DNA from: Emiliania huxleyi CCMP1516
Taxonomy: Eukaryota; Haptophyta; Isochrysidales; Noelaerhabdaceae
Assembly (NCBI RefSeq): GCF_000372725.1
Contig: NW_005199684.1
Coordinates: forward strand, 299,989-363,988
DNA: 64,000 nt
Reading direction: 5' to 3'
Positions within the stretch are counted from its first letter, which is position 1. Each line of letters opens with the position of its first letter. Under the pieces are notes generated by a model. That model was not told where the DNA came from, did no database searches, and worked only from the letters and a program-made list of their open reading frames with translations. A program made the translations under genes and the position numbers. Positions 54,258 to 64,000 of this stretch are shown in pieces.

Positions 54258-55584
54258 ATGCATCTCGCCACTGCATTCGCGGCGGACTCGCCGTACGCGT
54301 GGTGGCAGCAGCACGCGTGCGGGATCAATGTCGAGCTACTGACCCGTTACTCGGCAGACACCGCGTACAACGACGGGCCGACGCGGGCAAATTACATGCA
54401 GCGGATGGCCGAATGCCCACGATGCTGGGCGGAGACGAACCTGGAGGATGAGCTGCTCGTGCCACCGATTGGGACGCCCGTGCCTAGCGACGCGAAGGAG
54501 AGCAACTGCTTCGAACTCTCACCGGGCGACGTGCCCGAGTGGGTTTGGGCGCCCTTTAGTGGCGAATTTGTGATGGTCGACCGATTTGGGGACGACGAGC
54601 GGCCGTACATGGAGACGCAGGGCACAGACTGGTTCACCATCTGGGCGTTTGGCAACGTCGCTAACTACGGCCTCGGGTCGCATGTTACCAACGTCGTCAG
54701 CGAGGGTGGAGGGCGGCTCAACTTTCACCTCTGGATCCCGTTCCTGCCTCCCGTGCTCTCCGACCCGTGCGCTGTAGCCGCACAGTCGAGGGCCTGGGCC
54801 TCACATAGACTCCGAGAGCGCCGCGGCTCTGCACGCTTCTTTAGAGCCGCTAGAACCTCTCCTAGTCACCCAACACGTCGCCTGAATCCGACAGGTGGGG
54901 CATCTGGACGGTCAAGACGGCGTACGACGTGGAAGTGTACTTTGACGGGCTCTACCGGGCGCACGACAAGACCGAGTACCCCATGCTCGGGTACAACTAC
55001 GTTTCTGGCGTGTGGCAGGCGCGGCATGGTCGCGGCGCACACACCCTTCTCGGGGAGAGAGCCTTCTCGGAACCTTCCTGCACGGTGTGCGATCCAGGCG
55101 GACGGGCTGAGGCACGTCTCGATCCTCGAGACGGGCGGCTACATGGCCTTCCACTACCAGTGGCTGAAGGGGCAGGCGCGCCGGCAAATCACCCATCTCG
55201 CCCGCCCACATAACCGCTCTGTCTCTTGCGCTCTAAAACACACCGCCCACCGCCCCCATCTCCTCTGCCCCGTCCCTAATATGCCCCCCCCCTCCCCCCC
55301 CCCCACTCCAGGACGAGTATCTCGTTAACCTGACCATGTACCACCCCTCGCTCGGCCTCGGAACCGCCATCGCCAAGTGGGCCCGCGTCGGAGCAAACTC
55401 GACGGCCGCAGCGGGCTCCGCCGCCGCCGCCGCCGGGCCGGGCGCGACTGCGCTTGCGACGCCCACGGCGGCGGCGGCGGGCGGAGTGCTGCTCTTGGCC
55501 GCCGCTGCCCTCGCGGCTGCGGCGTGGAGGAAGCGTGGCAGTGCGGAGGCGGCCAGCAAGCCGGTGCGGGCCTCGCTGGTGTGA
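54258..55584 (+). CDS. Type I membrane protein with extracellular domain, unknown
   Basis: Exons 54258-54766, 54895-55018, 55098-55175, 55312-55584, 327 residues. Not recognised. The N-terminus is weakly signal-like. The body is rich in Trp and Tyr with paired Cys (ECPRCWAE, then SNCFELSPGDVPEWVWAPFS), and the later exons read WGIWTVKTAYDVEVYFDGLY and LETGGYMAFHYQWLKGQDEY, typical of a beta-rich secreted fold. An Ala/Thr-rich stalk precedes one membrane segment (GGVLLLAAAALAAAAW) and a short basic tail (RKRG). The second and third introns use GC donors, and the second carries CCTTCTCGGAACCTTCC in sense orientation. Confidence 0.65.
55019..55097 (+). other. Introner-like GC-AG intron
   Basis: 79 nt, between CAG|GC and CCAG|GC. 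Contains GAGCCTTCTCGGAA-type motif (CCTTCTCGGAACCTTCC) in sense orientation. Confidence 0.65.
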
Positions 55585-56745
55585 CCGATGCCGGTGTTGT
55601 GGCGGGGACCGAGGGGGGACCAGGGGCAAAGCCCCCTGCCGTGACGCGACGCGCTTGCTTTTGGGTCGCGGCGCGTGAGGACAAGAGCGGAGAGGTGAGT
55701 ACACAAGGACAGACGATGAACAGAGAGTGGTTGGGGTGTGCGGGTGTGTCGAGGTATGTGAGCGCGCTCGACGAGGCTCTGTGGGAGTGCGGAGTGCGCA
55801 GCGCGGCCAACGCTTCGATCTCCGGAGACGGAAGCCGCGCTATATTTGTTTCTAGCTGTCACCTGAACTTGTGTACGTGAAATATGTGAAGTTGTGTGCT
55901 TGCTATAGTCTGAATAAAGCCGTATGTGAAGTTGTGTGAATGTGTCTGTCGTGTGCTGTCTGCTGGTGCGGTGCGTGCGGATGCGTGTTACGGCTCTAAA
56001 CCACAACGCAAGCCACAACGCAGCAGCCCAGCACATGCGCATGCACATGTACATGTGCATGTGCATGTGACATGTGCATGCAGCATGTGCATGTGCATGT
56101 GCATGTGCATGTGCATGTGCATGTGCATGCACGTAGCCAGTGTGTGTATGCACGGCACGGGTACACGGCTCTACGGACGGCTTTAGCGTCTAGCACCCGC
56201 ACGCCCCGCACGGAGACATAGAGTTGTGGTATTTCCTGCATCTGCAACACCTAAAAGCCGAGGACTCAAAAAGAAAAATATCGTGGTGCCCGTCGTCGGT
56301 CGGTGGGCAACACTTGTAAAACGGCGTTGTGTCGCGACCTCAACTAGGCCCCTCGGGCGCGATATAGGGAACTGGCCGTACCGCGTACCGCTTCACACCC
56401 GCGGGGCCGGACCGATACCCTACCGGCCCCGAGGGGCCGACTCAACACGAGTAAAGTATTTGGATAATTTCACGCCCCGGCGGGGGTGATATTCGATGGG
56501 CACCCCGTGCCGCGCAGAGGGGGCGTGTATCTCCCGCGATGTGTCGCGGACAAACCCAAGTAGACGCAGGAGGCGTGTGCGGCAAGATTTTAAATGTTAT
56601 TGCTAAAAGCTCTCTCTCTGTCTCTCTTCTCGCGCCGCGCCTTGGCTCGGCGTGCGGAGTCACCCTCGCGACGCGGCGCTGAGCGATCCATTGCAAGGTT
56701 GCGGGCGCGGCGCATCGCCTCCCGCTCGTCGGTCTTGTCCAGAGC
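55585..56745. other. Intergenic with CATGTG repeat
   Basis: Includes an AATAAA near 55912 and a duplicated TATGTGAAGTTGTGTG at about 55870 and 55923. A CATGTG hexanucleotide run lies at about 56035-56130. No gene is supported. Confidence 0.5.
56035..56130 (+). repeat. (CATGTG)n repeat
   Basis: Irregular hexanucleotide run, mostly GTGCAT/CATGTG. His/Ala or Met/Cys frames across it are artefacts. Confidence 0.9.
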
Positions 56746-58756
56746 ATGCCATTCCGCCCGTGCGGCCTCGAGCTCCGCGCCCTCGAGGCAGCCAGCAATG
56801 CGCCGTGGCGGCCGACTGGGGAAGACGTGCATTCGGCCGCGGCCTGGTTCCCCAGGCATGATGGGGACGGTCCGGTCATTTCGGCACGGGTGCCGCTGGG
56901 CCGCGTTCTGGATGAGCTTCGGCAGGACCGATCCATCTTCGCCATCGCGCTGGGCCTCTCATTGCTCTCTTCGGCGGCCAGTCAGGTCTCGCCCTATTTG
57001 ACAGGCCAGCTGCTCGACGCGCTCGCCGAAAAAGCGGCGTTTGATCAGTGCGTGCCGCTTTTGATCGGCATGCTGCTTGTCTCGCTGGTGACGGGCCTCC
57101 TCGGCTTTGTCCAGCGCAACATGTTCACCTTTATCAGCCAGTCTGTGTGCAAGAGGCTGCGCGAGAGCCTCCACTACAACGTGTTGCACATGCACGCATC
57201 GGTCCTCGAGCAGTGGACGCTGGGAGAGCTGCTCGCGCGGATGCACCAGGACAGCCAGAAGCTGCAGCAGGCGCTGCAAGGGCAGGTAAGAATAACGCGC
57301 AGAGATCGCTTTCGCCACCTCGTCCTTCGGATCAACGCACAAATGATCTTGTGCTTCCAATCATGAATGAAGTCGTATTCTGAATCTTCTTCAGGTGCCC
57401 CGACTCGCGTCTCAAGCCGGCACCGCGCTCTTCGCCGCCTCGATGATGGTGTACATTAACCACACGCTCGCTCTCCTCGGGTTCCTCACGACGCCGGTCA
57501 TTCTGCTTGTCTCGCTGCGCTTGGGCCGGCTGGTAAAGAAATACTCGGTCCACGTGCAGGACTTAAACGCGGAGACTGTGGCGCTGGCTACAGACATTCT
57601 CACCAACGTTCGCACCGTCCAGAGCTTTGGGCGCGAGGCCGCGGAACAGCAGAATTACGTGGAGCGGTCGACGGCGACATTCAACACGCGCAGGAGAGTG
57701 GTTTTCATGATGTCAGGGACCAACATGCTCGTGGCGCAGCTCAAGTCGACCGCCAACCTCCTGGTCCTGCTATTCGCCGCGTGGCTTGTGCTCGTCAAGC
57801 ACCCCGAGGGCGGGCCAGGGCCGCTGACGGTGGGACTCTTGGTGACCTTTCGCATGTACCTCAACACGGCGCTGAGCAACATCTCCGGGCTCTCCTCCGC
57901 ATACGTCGCCATCCAGCAAGCGCTGGGGGGAACAGAGAAGCTGTTTGAGCTCGTCGACCTCGGGGAAGAGGTGACACGACGATACCTCGGCGGCGAGATC
58001 CGTGGGAGCCGGTGTCGAGGCGAGGTGGTCTTCTCAGCTGTGGCCTTTGCATACCCGTCGCGCCGCGACGTGAGAGTGCTGCAGAGCCTCACGTTCACCG
58101 CGAAAGCTGGCGCGACCACCGCCTTTTGCGGCCCCACGGGCTCCGGCAAATCCTCCGTCCTCCGGCTGCTGCAGCGTTTCTACGAGCCGGACGCCGGGCA
58201 CATACTCCTTGATGGCGCGGATATCCGCCGCCTGGCACTGGGGTCGCTTCGCGAGTGCATCGCTAGCGTCGAGCAGGAGCCGATCCTCTTTTGCCGCTCC
58301 TTGGCCGACAACATCCGGCTCGGCCGCCCCTCGAGCTCGGACGAGGAGGTCCGCACCGCCGCGGCGCGCGCCAACGCAGCGGGCTTCATCGAGGAGCTGC
58401 CTGAGCAGTACGAGACCCTAGCGGGCGAACGCGGCACGAGCCTCTCGGGCGGGCAGAAGCAGCGCATCGCCATCGCGCGGGCGATCCTGAAGGACGCGCC
58501 CATCCTGCTGCTCGACGAGGCGACCTCGGCGCTCGACACGGCGAGCGAGGAGGCGGTTCAGCACGCGCTGGCCCTGCTGATGGCGGGTCGGACCACCCTC
58601 GTCATCGCGCACCGCCTGAGCACCATCGCGACGGCCGACACCATCGTCGTTATCGACCGAGGGGTCGTGGCGGAGACAGGCACGCACGATGAGCTGCTCG
58701 CCGGCAAGGGCATATACCACAGCCTCGTGGAGGGGAGCGCCGGGACAACGAGCTAG
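56746..58756 (+). CDS. ABCB-type half transporter (TMD-NBD)
   Basis: Exons 56746-57285 and 57395-58756, 633 residues, joined by a canonical GTAAGA...TTCAG intron. One transmembrane domain and one ATPase domain, so it must dimerise. The TMD shows YLTGQLLDALAEKAAF, LGELLARMHQDSQKLQ and ATDILTNVRTVQSFGREAAE. NBD motifs: Walker A GPTGSGKSS, signature LSGGQKQR, Walker B PILLLDEATSALD and His in VIAHRLSTIA. It resembles ABCB8/ABCB10 mitochondrial or TAP-like half transporters. The N-terminus (about 60 residues) could be a transit peptide. The NBD is not similar at DNA level to the ABCB gene at 20-25 kb. The stop lies inside a 34-bp tandem repeat. Confidence 0.9.
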
Positions 58757-58817
58757 CGAGCTCAAGCAGAGCGCCGGGACAACGAGCTAGCGAGCTCAAG
58801 CATGCTTGAGCTCGCTA
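58736..58817 (+). repeat. 34-bp tandem duplication over the stop codon, and a 30-bp palindrome
   Basis: AGCGCCGGGACAACGAGCTA... is repeated at 58736-58769 and 58770-58802; the first copy contains the transporter's stop codon. The second runs into a perfect 30-bp palindrome at 58788-58817 centred on GCATGC. Confidence 0.9.
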
Positions 58818-58953
58818 CAGGCGGGATGGGAGCGTTAGCAGAGGTGGATGCTCGCGACGATTTCTTCTTGCAGGCGTTTATCTTCTTATGCAAGGCATCC
58901 TGGGCTGATCCTTCTGAGCGGAACAACGACGCCCAGCCTGTGCCCCTGCTACC

Positions 58954-59624
58954 ATGGGCGCCGAGGTCAGCAGGCTGGGCGCGGACAGGTACAGCCCTGG
59001 CGCCATCCTCCGCTTCATCGCGCATATCGGCAAAATGTCGGTTGGCAACATCTCAGATGGCTTCCGCTCTGCCCTCGACACCGAGCTGGAGCGAGGCAAG
59101 GCCCTCGCAGCCAGCGCGTACCAAATGCACATCGGCTGGCGCGAGACCTCTCCGGAGTGGACCGACTTCCCGTGGGCTCGCGCGCCGGCGGAGGGCGGAT
59201 CGGCAGAGCAGGCACGCGCACGCACATGCCGCTGTCAGCTCCGCAGCCCGCCCGCCCGCAAGCGCGCCACGCTCCCCGCCGCCAGGTCGTGTGCGACTGG
59301 CTGGAGGCGGTCGGTCTCGAGCCCCTCCCGCACGGCGTAGCGTGGAACCTCCTACGAATCGACAGCGCACTGCTCGCGTGCTGGGAGGAGGAGGAGGAGG
59401 AGAAGGCCTCGCCTGCGCCCCTGGACAACTTCCCGTCGTACGCGGAGGCGTCGGATGCGGTGACGCCGCCGTCCCGGCCGCTGCACCACCCCGCCTGGCT
59501 GCCTCTCGCGCTGCTGATGGCGCGTCGACACTTTCGAGACAACAACCGAGAGCTCACGCACACTCGCACACACGCACAGTGAGTCATGAGACACACACAC
59601 ACACACACACCACGAGGGAGTCTT

Positions 59625-59668
<44 letters not shown>

Positions 59669-61270
59669 ACGAGGGAGTCTTGACACACACACACACACAC
59701 ACCAGAGGGAGGAGAGCCACGGCTCTGCGATGGTGCTGAGGCGGGAGAACTGCGCACCCAGGCCACGACGGGTGAGGACGCCAACGCCTGGTCCATCTTC
59801 CCCCTCAACATGCTGATCGCGCCGCCGTCGGTGGCTGCGCACTTCCGCCTCTCAAAGTGCGCTCGCTCACGCCACGCCCCTCTGGAGAGAGACCACCGAG
59901 GGCGGCGTCCGAGGGACGCCGCCGCCATTGCCTCCTTGGGCAAGGAACTCACGCACACGCGCACGCACGCATGCACACAGACACAACACGCACGCACACA
60001 CAAGTACACACACGCACGCGCACAGACGCGCGCAACTCTTAACGTGCGCCGCCGCAGCAGCTCCGACTGCAGCAGCTCCGACTGCATTGGAGGCACAGAC
60101 TCCGCATCATGAATGCACGGAGGAGTGAACGCGCAGGCTGATGACGCCGGACCAGAGCAAGTCTCGCCGCCCTTCCGAGGTTTCGAAGCGGATGTTCGGC
60201 GAAATAGATGCGGGACGCGGACTCTGGTACACCGGCTGCCTCTCTCCACGGGGCATTTGTTCTCACGCGATGCCTCCCAGTGGGCTGCACGATGCCGCAT
60301 CCCAGCCCTCCGCTCTGTGCATACACCAGGTTTGGCATGTGGGAGCTGACTTCGCTCACAAATTCCGGCCGGCCGCTGCCTGGCGGCGCCAAGGGGCGCA
60401 TCTTCTACTCGGGCTCGTTCTTCTGCGCGCAAGTGACGGGCCTCAAGGGCCTGCTCCACTTCAACTACTCGGGCACGTGGCACGCCGAGGGGAGCAAGGT
60501 CTACCACGTCTGCTTGTGCAACTCGCCCCAGGCCCACGTCCCCCCCCCCCACCCCACACCCACACACACCACACCCACAGAGAGACGCGGAACCGCCTTG
60601 CTCCGCCCCCCTGCGGAAGACGCAGTCTCGCTGTACTCCGGCCGGCACTCGAGACGGCCGTGTCTGGCTGAGGTCGGGCCGCCTTCCCACTGCACCGCAT
60701 GCGTCGCCCTCGAGAGGAGAGAATGCGACGCGCGATCATCCCGCCGCGCGCGCACCCCTCCCTTCCCTGTGCCTGCGCCAGCCTCAGCGCTCCGCGTCCG
60801 CTTTCTCCCTCAGGCCTGCTACGAGAAGCTCGCGCCGCGGCCGGAGCTCGAGGCGGCCGCCGAGCCTCGGCTCGGGTACGGCGCGGTGCGGGTGCGGTCG
60901 TATCGCTTCTGCGACGACGGCACTCTCGACCTGATGATCATGGACGGCGAGCAGGTCATGCAGGTGCTCGAGCGTCTAGAAGCGGGGGAGAGTGTGTCCG
61001 TGTCGTCGCAGCCACCGGTCGAGAGGAGACGCGGGGCGTGCTTGCGTGGCCATGCATGCTCTTGCCACTGCATTCGTGACACCCCCCCCCCTCCCCCCCC
61101 TCCCCCCCCCACCCACCCACCCACCACCACCACCACCACCCGGGTGCTTCGCAACGCAGGTCCTCAAGTGGAAGCGCGTGGACGCCTACTCGGAGGCGTC
61201 CGGCGGGAGGTGGGACATGAGCATGACGTCGCGACCGGCCGCGCCGGAGGAGGTCGGGAAGGAGGACTAG
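58954..61270 (+). CDS. Multi-exon gene, unknown function
   Basis: Not recognised. Secure coding parts: exon 1 58954-59211 (MGAEVSRLGADRYSPG..., helical RSALDTELERGKALA); exon 2 from 59286 (VVCDWLEAVGLEPLPHGVAW, then an acidic run); a part near 59746-59855 (DANAWSIFPLNMLIAPPSVA); a part near 60330-60500 (FGMWELTSLTNSGRPLPGG, FFCAQVTGLKGLLHFNYSGT); 60815-60963 (ACYEKLAPRPELEAAAEPRL, YRFCDDGTLDLMIMDGEQVM); and the last exon 61160-61270 (VLKWKRVDAYSEASGG). Intermediate exons are unresolved. The first intron has a GC donor followed by CACGCGCACGCAC. Other introns hold (CA)n. The intron 60964-61159 opens GTGCTCGAGCGTCTAGAAGC, like the next exon GTCCTCAAGTGGAAGCGCGT. Confidence 0.6.
59586..59702 (+). 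repeat. (CA)n microsatellite with 26-bp interspersed unit
   Basis: Three CA runs separated by two copies of CCACGAGGGAGTCTTGACAC. It is intronic in the unrecognised gene and in sense orientation. Confidence 0.9.
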
Positions 61271-61409
61271 CCAAGGGCCGGCACCCGTGGTCGTGAGGTC
61301 TCAATGTATCGCAGGGTAGGACCGGATACGGCGGCAGCGGGAGAGAGAGTGAGGTTTACGATTTCTTTTCAGTTTTTTGTGAGAAGAGCAGAATTCTTTT
61401 TGCGGGCCC

Positions 61410-62929
61410 ATGGAAGGCAACGAGCCGGACCCACAGCTGCCCGCAAAGAGAATCTTCTTTGTGCGACACGGCGAGGGCGAACACAACCTTGGGGGTCACG
61501 CCAGCAGTGGGTACCTGATAGCGGACGCCGTCCTCACCGCGGCCGGCCAGGTGCAGTGCCGGTCCATTTGCAGTGCCCTTTCTTCGCCTCCGCCACAGCT
61601 CGTGGTCGTTTCGCCGCTGCGGCGCACGATGCACACGGCCATGCTCGCTTTTGGCAACACGGCTCCCTTTCTGCTACTCCCGTCCATCATGGAGACGGGC
61701 CTGATGCCGTGCGACTGCCCGCAGCCGGCGGCCGGCGCCGCAATGCTGGAGGAGGTCGGCTGGCCGGGGCTGGCTCGCCAGTACGCGGCGCTCGGCGAGG
61801 GATGGGACACCAAGGGGCCGGGCTGGCGGGCGTCGGTGCTCGAGCGCTTCGCGGCGCTGATCGAGCTGCTCGGCGCGCGCGAGGAGGAGAGGATAGCGGT
61901 GGTGTCGCACCACGACTTCCTCAAGGCGAACCTCGGCATCTCGTTCGAGCCGGCCGAACTCCGCGCCTTCAGTCTCTGCGCCGGCGGGCTGTCCGCTCCG
62001 ACTCTCCTCGATGGCACAGGCATTTTCTCGGAACCTTCTCGGAACCTTCTCGTAGGCGAGCTGCGCACCGAGTCGGACCCTCTCTTCCTCTGGACAGCCG
62101 AGCGAGGCGCCGCTCGCCGAGAGATCGCCCGAGACCACCCGAGATTTACCGAGATCACTGGAGAGGTCCGCTCCAGGTCTCGGCTCGCGCCGCTCGCCCT
62201 TCACCTCGCGGAGCTCCTCGTCGAACTCGCTCGTCGGGCTCATGTCGCGCGTCGGCTCGACCAGCCGCTCCAAGGCCTCCGCCCGCTCAGCTCCGTCTTG
62301 TTACGCGTCGACGCGTCCATGTCTCAGGCTCGATGAGCTCGATGGCCTCCACGCGCTCCACGTCGCCCGCCTCGCCGGACTCGCGCGAGCGACCAAAGTC
62401 GGTGCACGGCGGTTCCGTCTTCTCCTTCGTCAAGCGGAACAGCATCGCCGGCGACCGGGGCGACCGCCTCTCGCGCTCGATGAAACGCGCGCACGGGCCA
62501 CTTCCCAGACACTTCCGAGACTTGCCTGAGCCCCCCCCCGTTGACACTTGCGCAGGCCTAAGCGTCGCCGCCTCGACAAACGAGGCAGACGACAGGCTCG
62601 CCCGGTCCGCGCACGGCGGCTCGCTCCACCGCGACCTCGACGCGGTGGGGCGGCGGAGCGCCCCCTCTTCGACACACGGCGGCATCGCTTTTGGCGCCGA
62701 CGCGATGGCGCGAATCGCGCCGCCGCCCGCCGCGGTGTCGCTCACGCTGCGCGTCGATGTGGGCGGCACGGCGGACTCAGGGCACAAGGGGGCCACCCCC
62801 GCCCCCGGCAGCGGGTCGCCGCCGCCGTCCAGCCCGTCGCCGTCGTCGCTGGGCTCTACTACTAAGGCGAGCAGCCCGCTGGGGCGGCGCAGCTGCATCG
62901 CGCCGGCGCTGCCTCCGCACTGCGAGTGA
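61410..62929 (+). CDS. Histidine-phosphatase (phosphoglycerate mutase-like) protein with Ser-rich tail
   Basis: Start ATG at 61410; exon 1 is 61410-62019. The domain begins RIFFVRHGEGEHNLGGHA, the catalytic RHG of branch 1/2 histidine phosphatases. It continues VVVSPLRRTMHTAMLAF (second Arg), then SIMETGLMPCDCPQPA (the Glu/Asp acid region) and IAVVSHHDFLKANLGI (second His). A 36-nt GC-AG intron (62020-62055) follows. Downstream exons are only partly resolved: SPFTSRSSSSNSLVGLMSRV, KSVHGGSVFSFVKRNSIAGD and a Ser/Pro/Ala-rich tail ending at 62929, with at least two frame changes that need further introns. The tail looks like a disordered, phosphorylatable region. Substrate unknown. Confidence 0.72.
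62020..62055 (+). other. 36-nt GC-AG intron made of TTCTCGGAACC repeats
   Basis: Between ACAG and GCGAG. After GCAT it consists of TTCTCGGAACC, TTCTCGGAACC and TTCTCGTAG. It is the shortest and purest instance of the motif seen in CSN3 introns 4 and 11 and in the gene at 54-55 kb. Confidence 0.75.
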
Positions 62930-64000
62930 GCCGCACCGAGCGAGGGCGCTAGCGCTGCCGAGGAGCGAGGTTTTGTACTCCATGTTTTGCCGGCGTGCCG
63001 GGCGGGTCGTCGAGAAGGGAGCCGCTCCCGTCCGATCCCAGGGCGCCGTGCGTGTGCAGATCTTGTATACGTCTGTCTCTCGAACTCTCGCGGCTGGAGA
63101 CTCACTCAACGCTTGAGCAGAGTTCAGTATATGTATAGTTAATCCCCTGATCCCCTCTCAGTAGGATTTCTCTAAGTCTCGTTGTTGCGAGGCGGACAAA
63201 TCCTCCCTGCCTTCGGGCCCCGTCGCCTTCGGGCACCACGCACTCTCACACGCCAATACACGCGCGGCCGGCGCCCCTCATGCCCCTCTCCGCGCACACC
63301 GCGTGAAAACTGCGCGTACGTCCCCGCGCGCACGCAAACAAACGAGCAGCGCTCACAAGCCTGTGTCATGTGCGTCTGCCCTGTGCTGGCACCCCATGGC
63401 TGCGCCAGCCGCCCGCACCAGCCACGCGCCTCTCGCACCATCAGAGCTAGCCGCACGACCACTCACGCCGCGACGCGCGCGCCGCAGTGAACCCCACTGA
63501 CAGTCCACGCCCTTTGCCAGGCGCCTGCACACTGTTTCAGGCACCATGCTCTACCAGAGCGCGCCGCGCCCGGCACACGACGCAGCTCCAGCGCGCGAGG
63601 CGCGCGCGGCGGCACGCCGCGCGCGGCGGCCGCCGCGCACGCGCCCCGCCATCCAACCAGATCTGCACAGCCTGCCAGCAGGCAATGCAGCAGACCTGCT
63701 GGACACTCAACACACACGCACGCTCACGCCGCCCGCCCACTGCGCGGCTGACTGCACCTCGCGACAGCTCCGTCCCACCAGGCGAGGCGCGCTGGCTCGC
63801 CGCGCGCGCTCCCTCCCGGGCGGCTCGGCCAAGATTGCTTCACCTCCCCATACCTGTGGCTCGCTGTGCAGAGTGCTCCCACTCCAAGACATTCTACGTC
63901 GAGGTCTGCGCTGTCCCCGGCGCGAGCAAGCAGGAGCTCTCCCCTCCCCCTCTAACCCACCTGGGGTACTCACAAACAGCCTAACCCCTCCCCTACCAAC
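62930..64000. other. Terminal flank, no gene supported
   Basis: No recognisable coding sequence. It includes a perfect GC-rich hairpin at 63601-63625 (11-bp stem, GCA loop). Long overlapping frames are compositional. Confidence 0.4.

Noticed and set aside
61674-62273. Minus-strand frame with an acidic, protein-like N-terminus
   Set aside because: It lies antisense to the histidine-phosphatase exon, whose catalytic motifs are clear on the plus strand.

Overview
The window reads as nuclear DNA of a GC-rich, intron-bearing, flagellated unicellular alga. A haptophyte fits best, and this is inference. It rests on the eukaryote-only families (COP9 subunit 3, dynein assembly factor DNAAF4, Tubby, NUFIP, RCC1), very high GC, many short introns (36-350 nt), about half with a GC rather than GT donor in several genes, and Cys-rich plus (Ser-Pro)n secreted proteins. 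Genes lie on both strands with no operon logic. Two pairs diverge from short shared upstream regions (31194-31251 and 47800-48058).

Layout. 0.3-3.1 kb: secreted subtilase (-). 3.9-7.0: DNAAF4/DYX1C1-like factor (+). 7.7-10.3: COP9 signalosome subunit 3 (-), 13 exons resolved. 10.6-11.05: array of palindromes. 12.4-12.7: hAT-type MITE with perfect 8-bp target duplication. 13.2-14.5: Tubby-like protein (-). 17.9-18.7: secreted 2H-phosphoesterase-like protein (-). 20.4-25.3: full ABCB transporter (+) whose two nucleotide-binding domains share 670 identical bp. 25.6-27.2: NUFIP-like (-). 27.3-28.1: PTPMT1-like phosphatase (-). 29.0-29.5: internally deleted retroelement. 29.8-31.2: F-box/RCC1 protein (-). 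31.3-33.4: transaldolase-rhodanese fusion (+). 34.1-34.9: AlkA-type glycosylase (+). 36.0-36.9: VTT/SNARE-associated membrane protein (-). 38.4-40.1: 1.6-kb transposon with 24-bp terminal inverted repeats and a TA target duplication. 41.2: small membrane protein (+). 41.8-44.2: retinol-saturase-like oxidoreductase (-). 44.3-45.9: tandem segmental duplication. 46.4-47.8: secreted vWD-like protein (-). 48.1-49.2: acid lipase (+). 49.7-50.5: SETD9-like SET protein (+). 51.0-53.8: Penelope-like retroelement with intact reverse transcriptase (+). 54.3-55.6: type I membrane protein (+). 56.7-58.8: ABC half transporter (+). 59.0-61.3: unrecognised gene (+). 61.4-62.9: histidine-phosphatase protein (+).

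The strongest unusual signal is in the introns. In at least six unrelated genes, short introns (often GC-AG) begin with an imperfect copy of the first 10-30 bases of the following exon. Their interiors carry one of two short motifs, TTCTCGGAACC or CCGAGAT, always in sense orientation. This looks like recent intron gain by an introner-like mechanism that duplicates target exon sequence. (CA)n runs also sit in sense orientation in several introns. The rest of the intergenic space carries transposon footprints, a SINE-like family with a TTTC tail, and simple repeats.

Exon coordinates were worked out by eye from reading frame, splice dinucleotides and remembered family alignments. No search was run.
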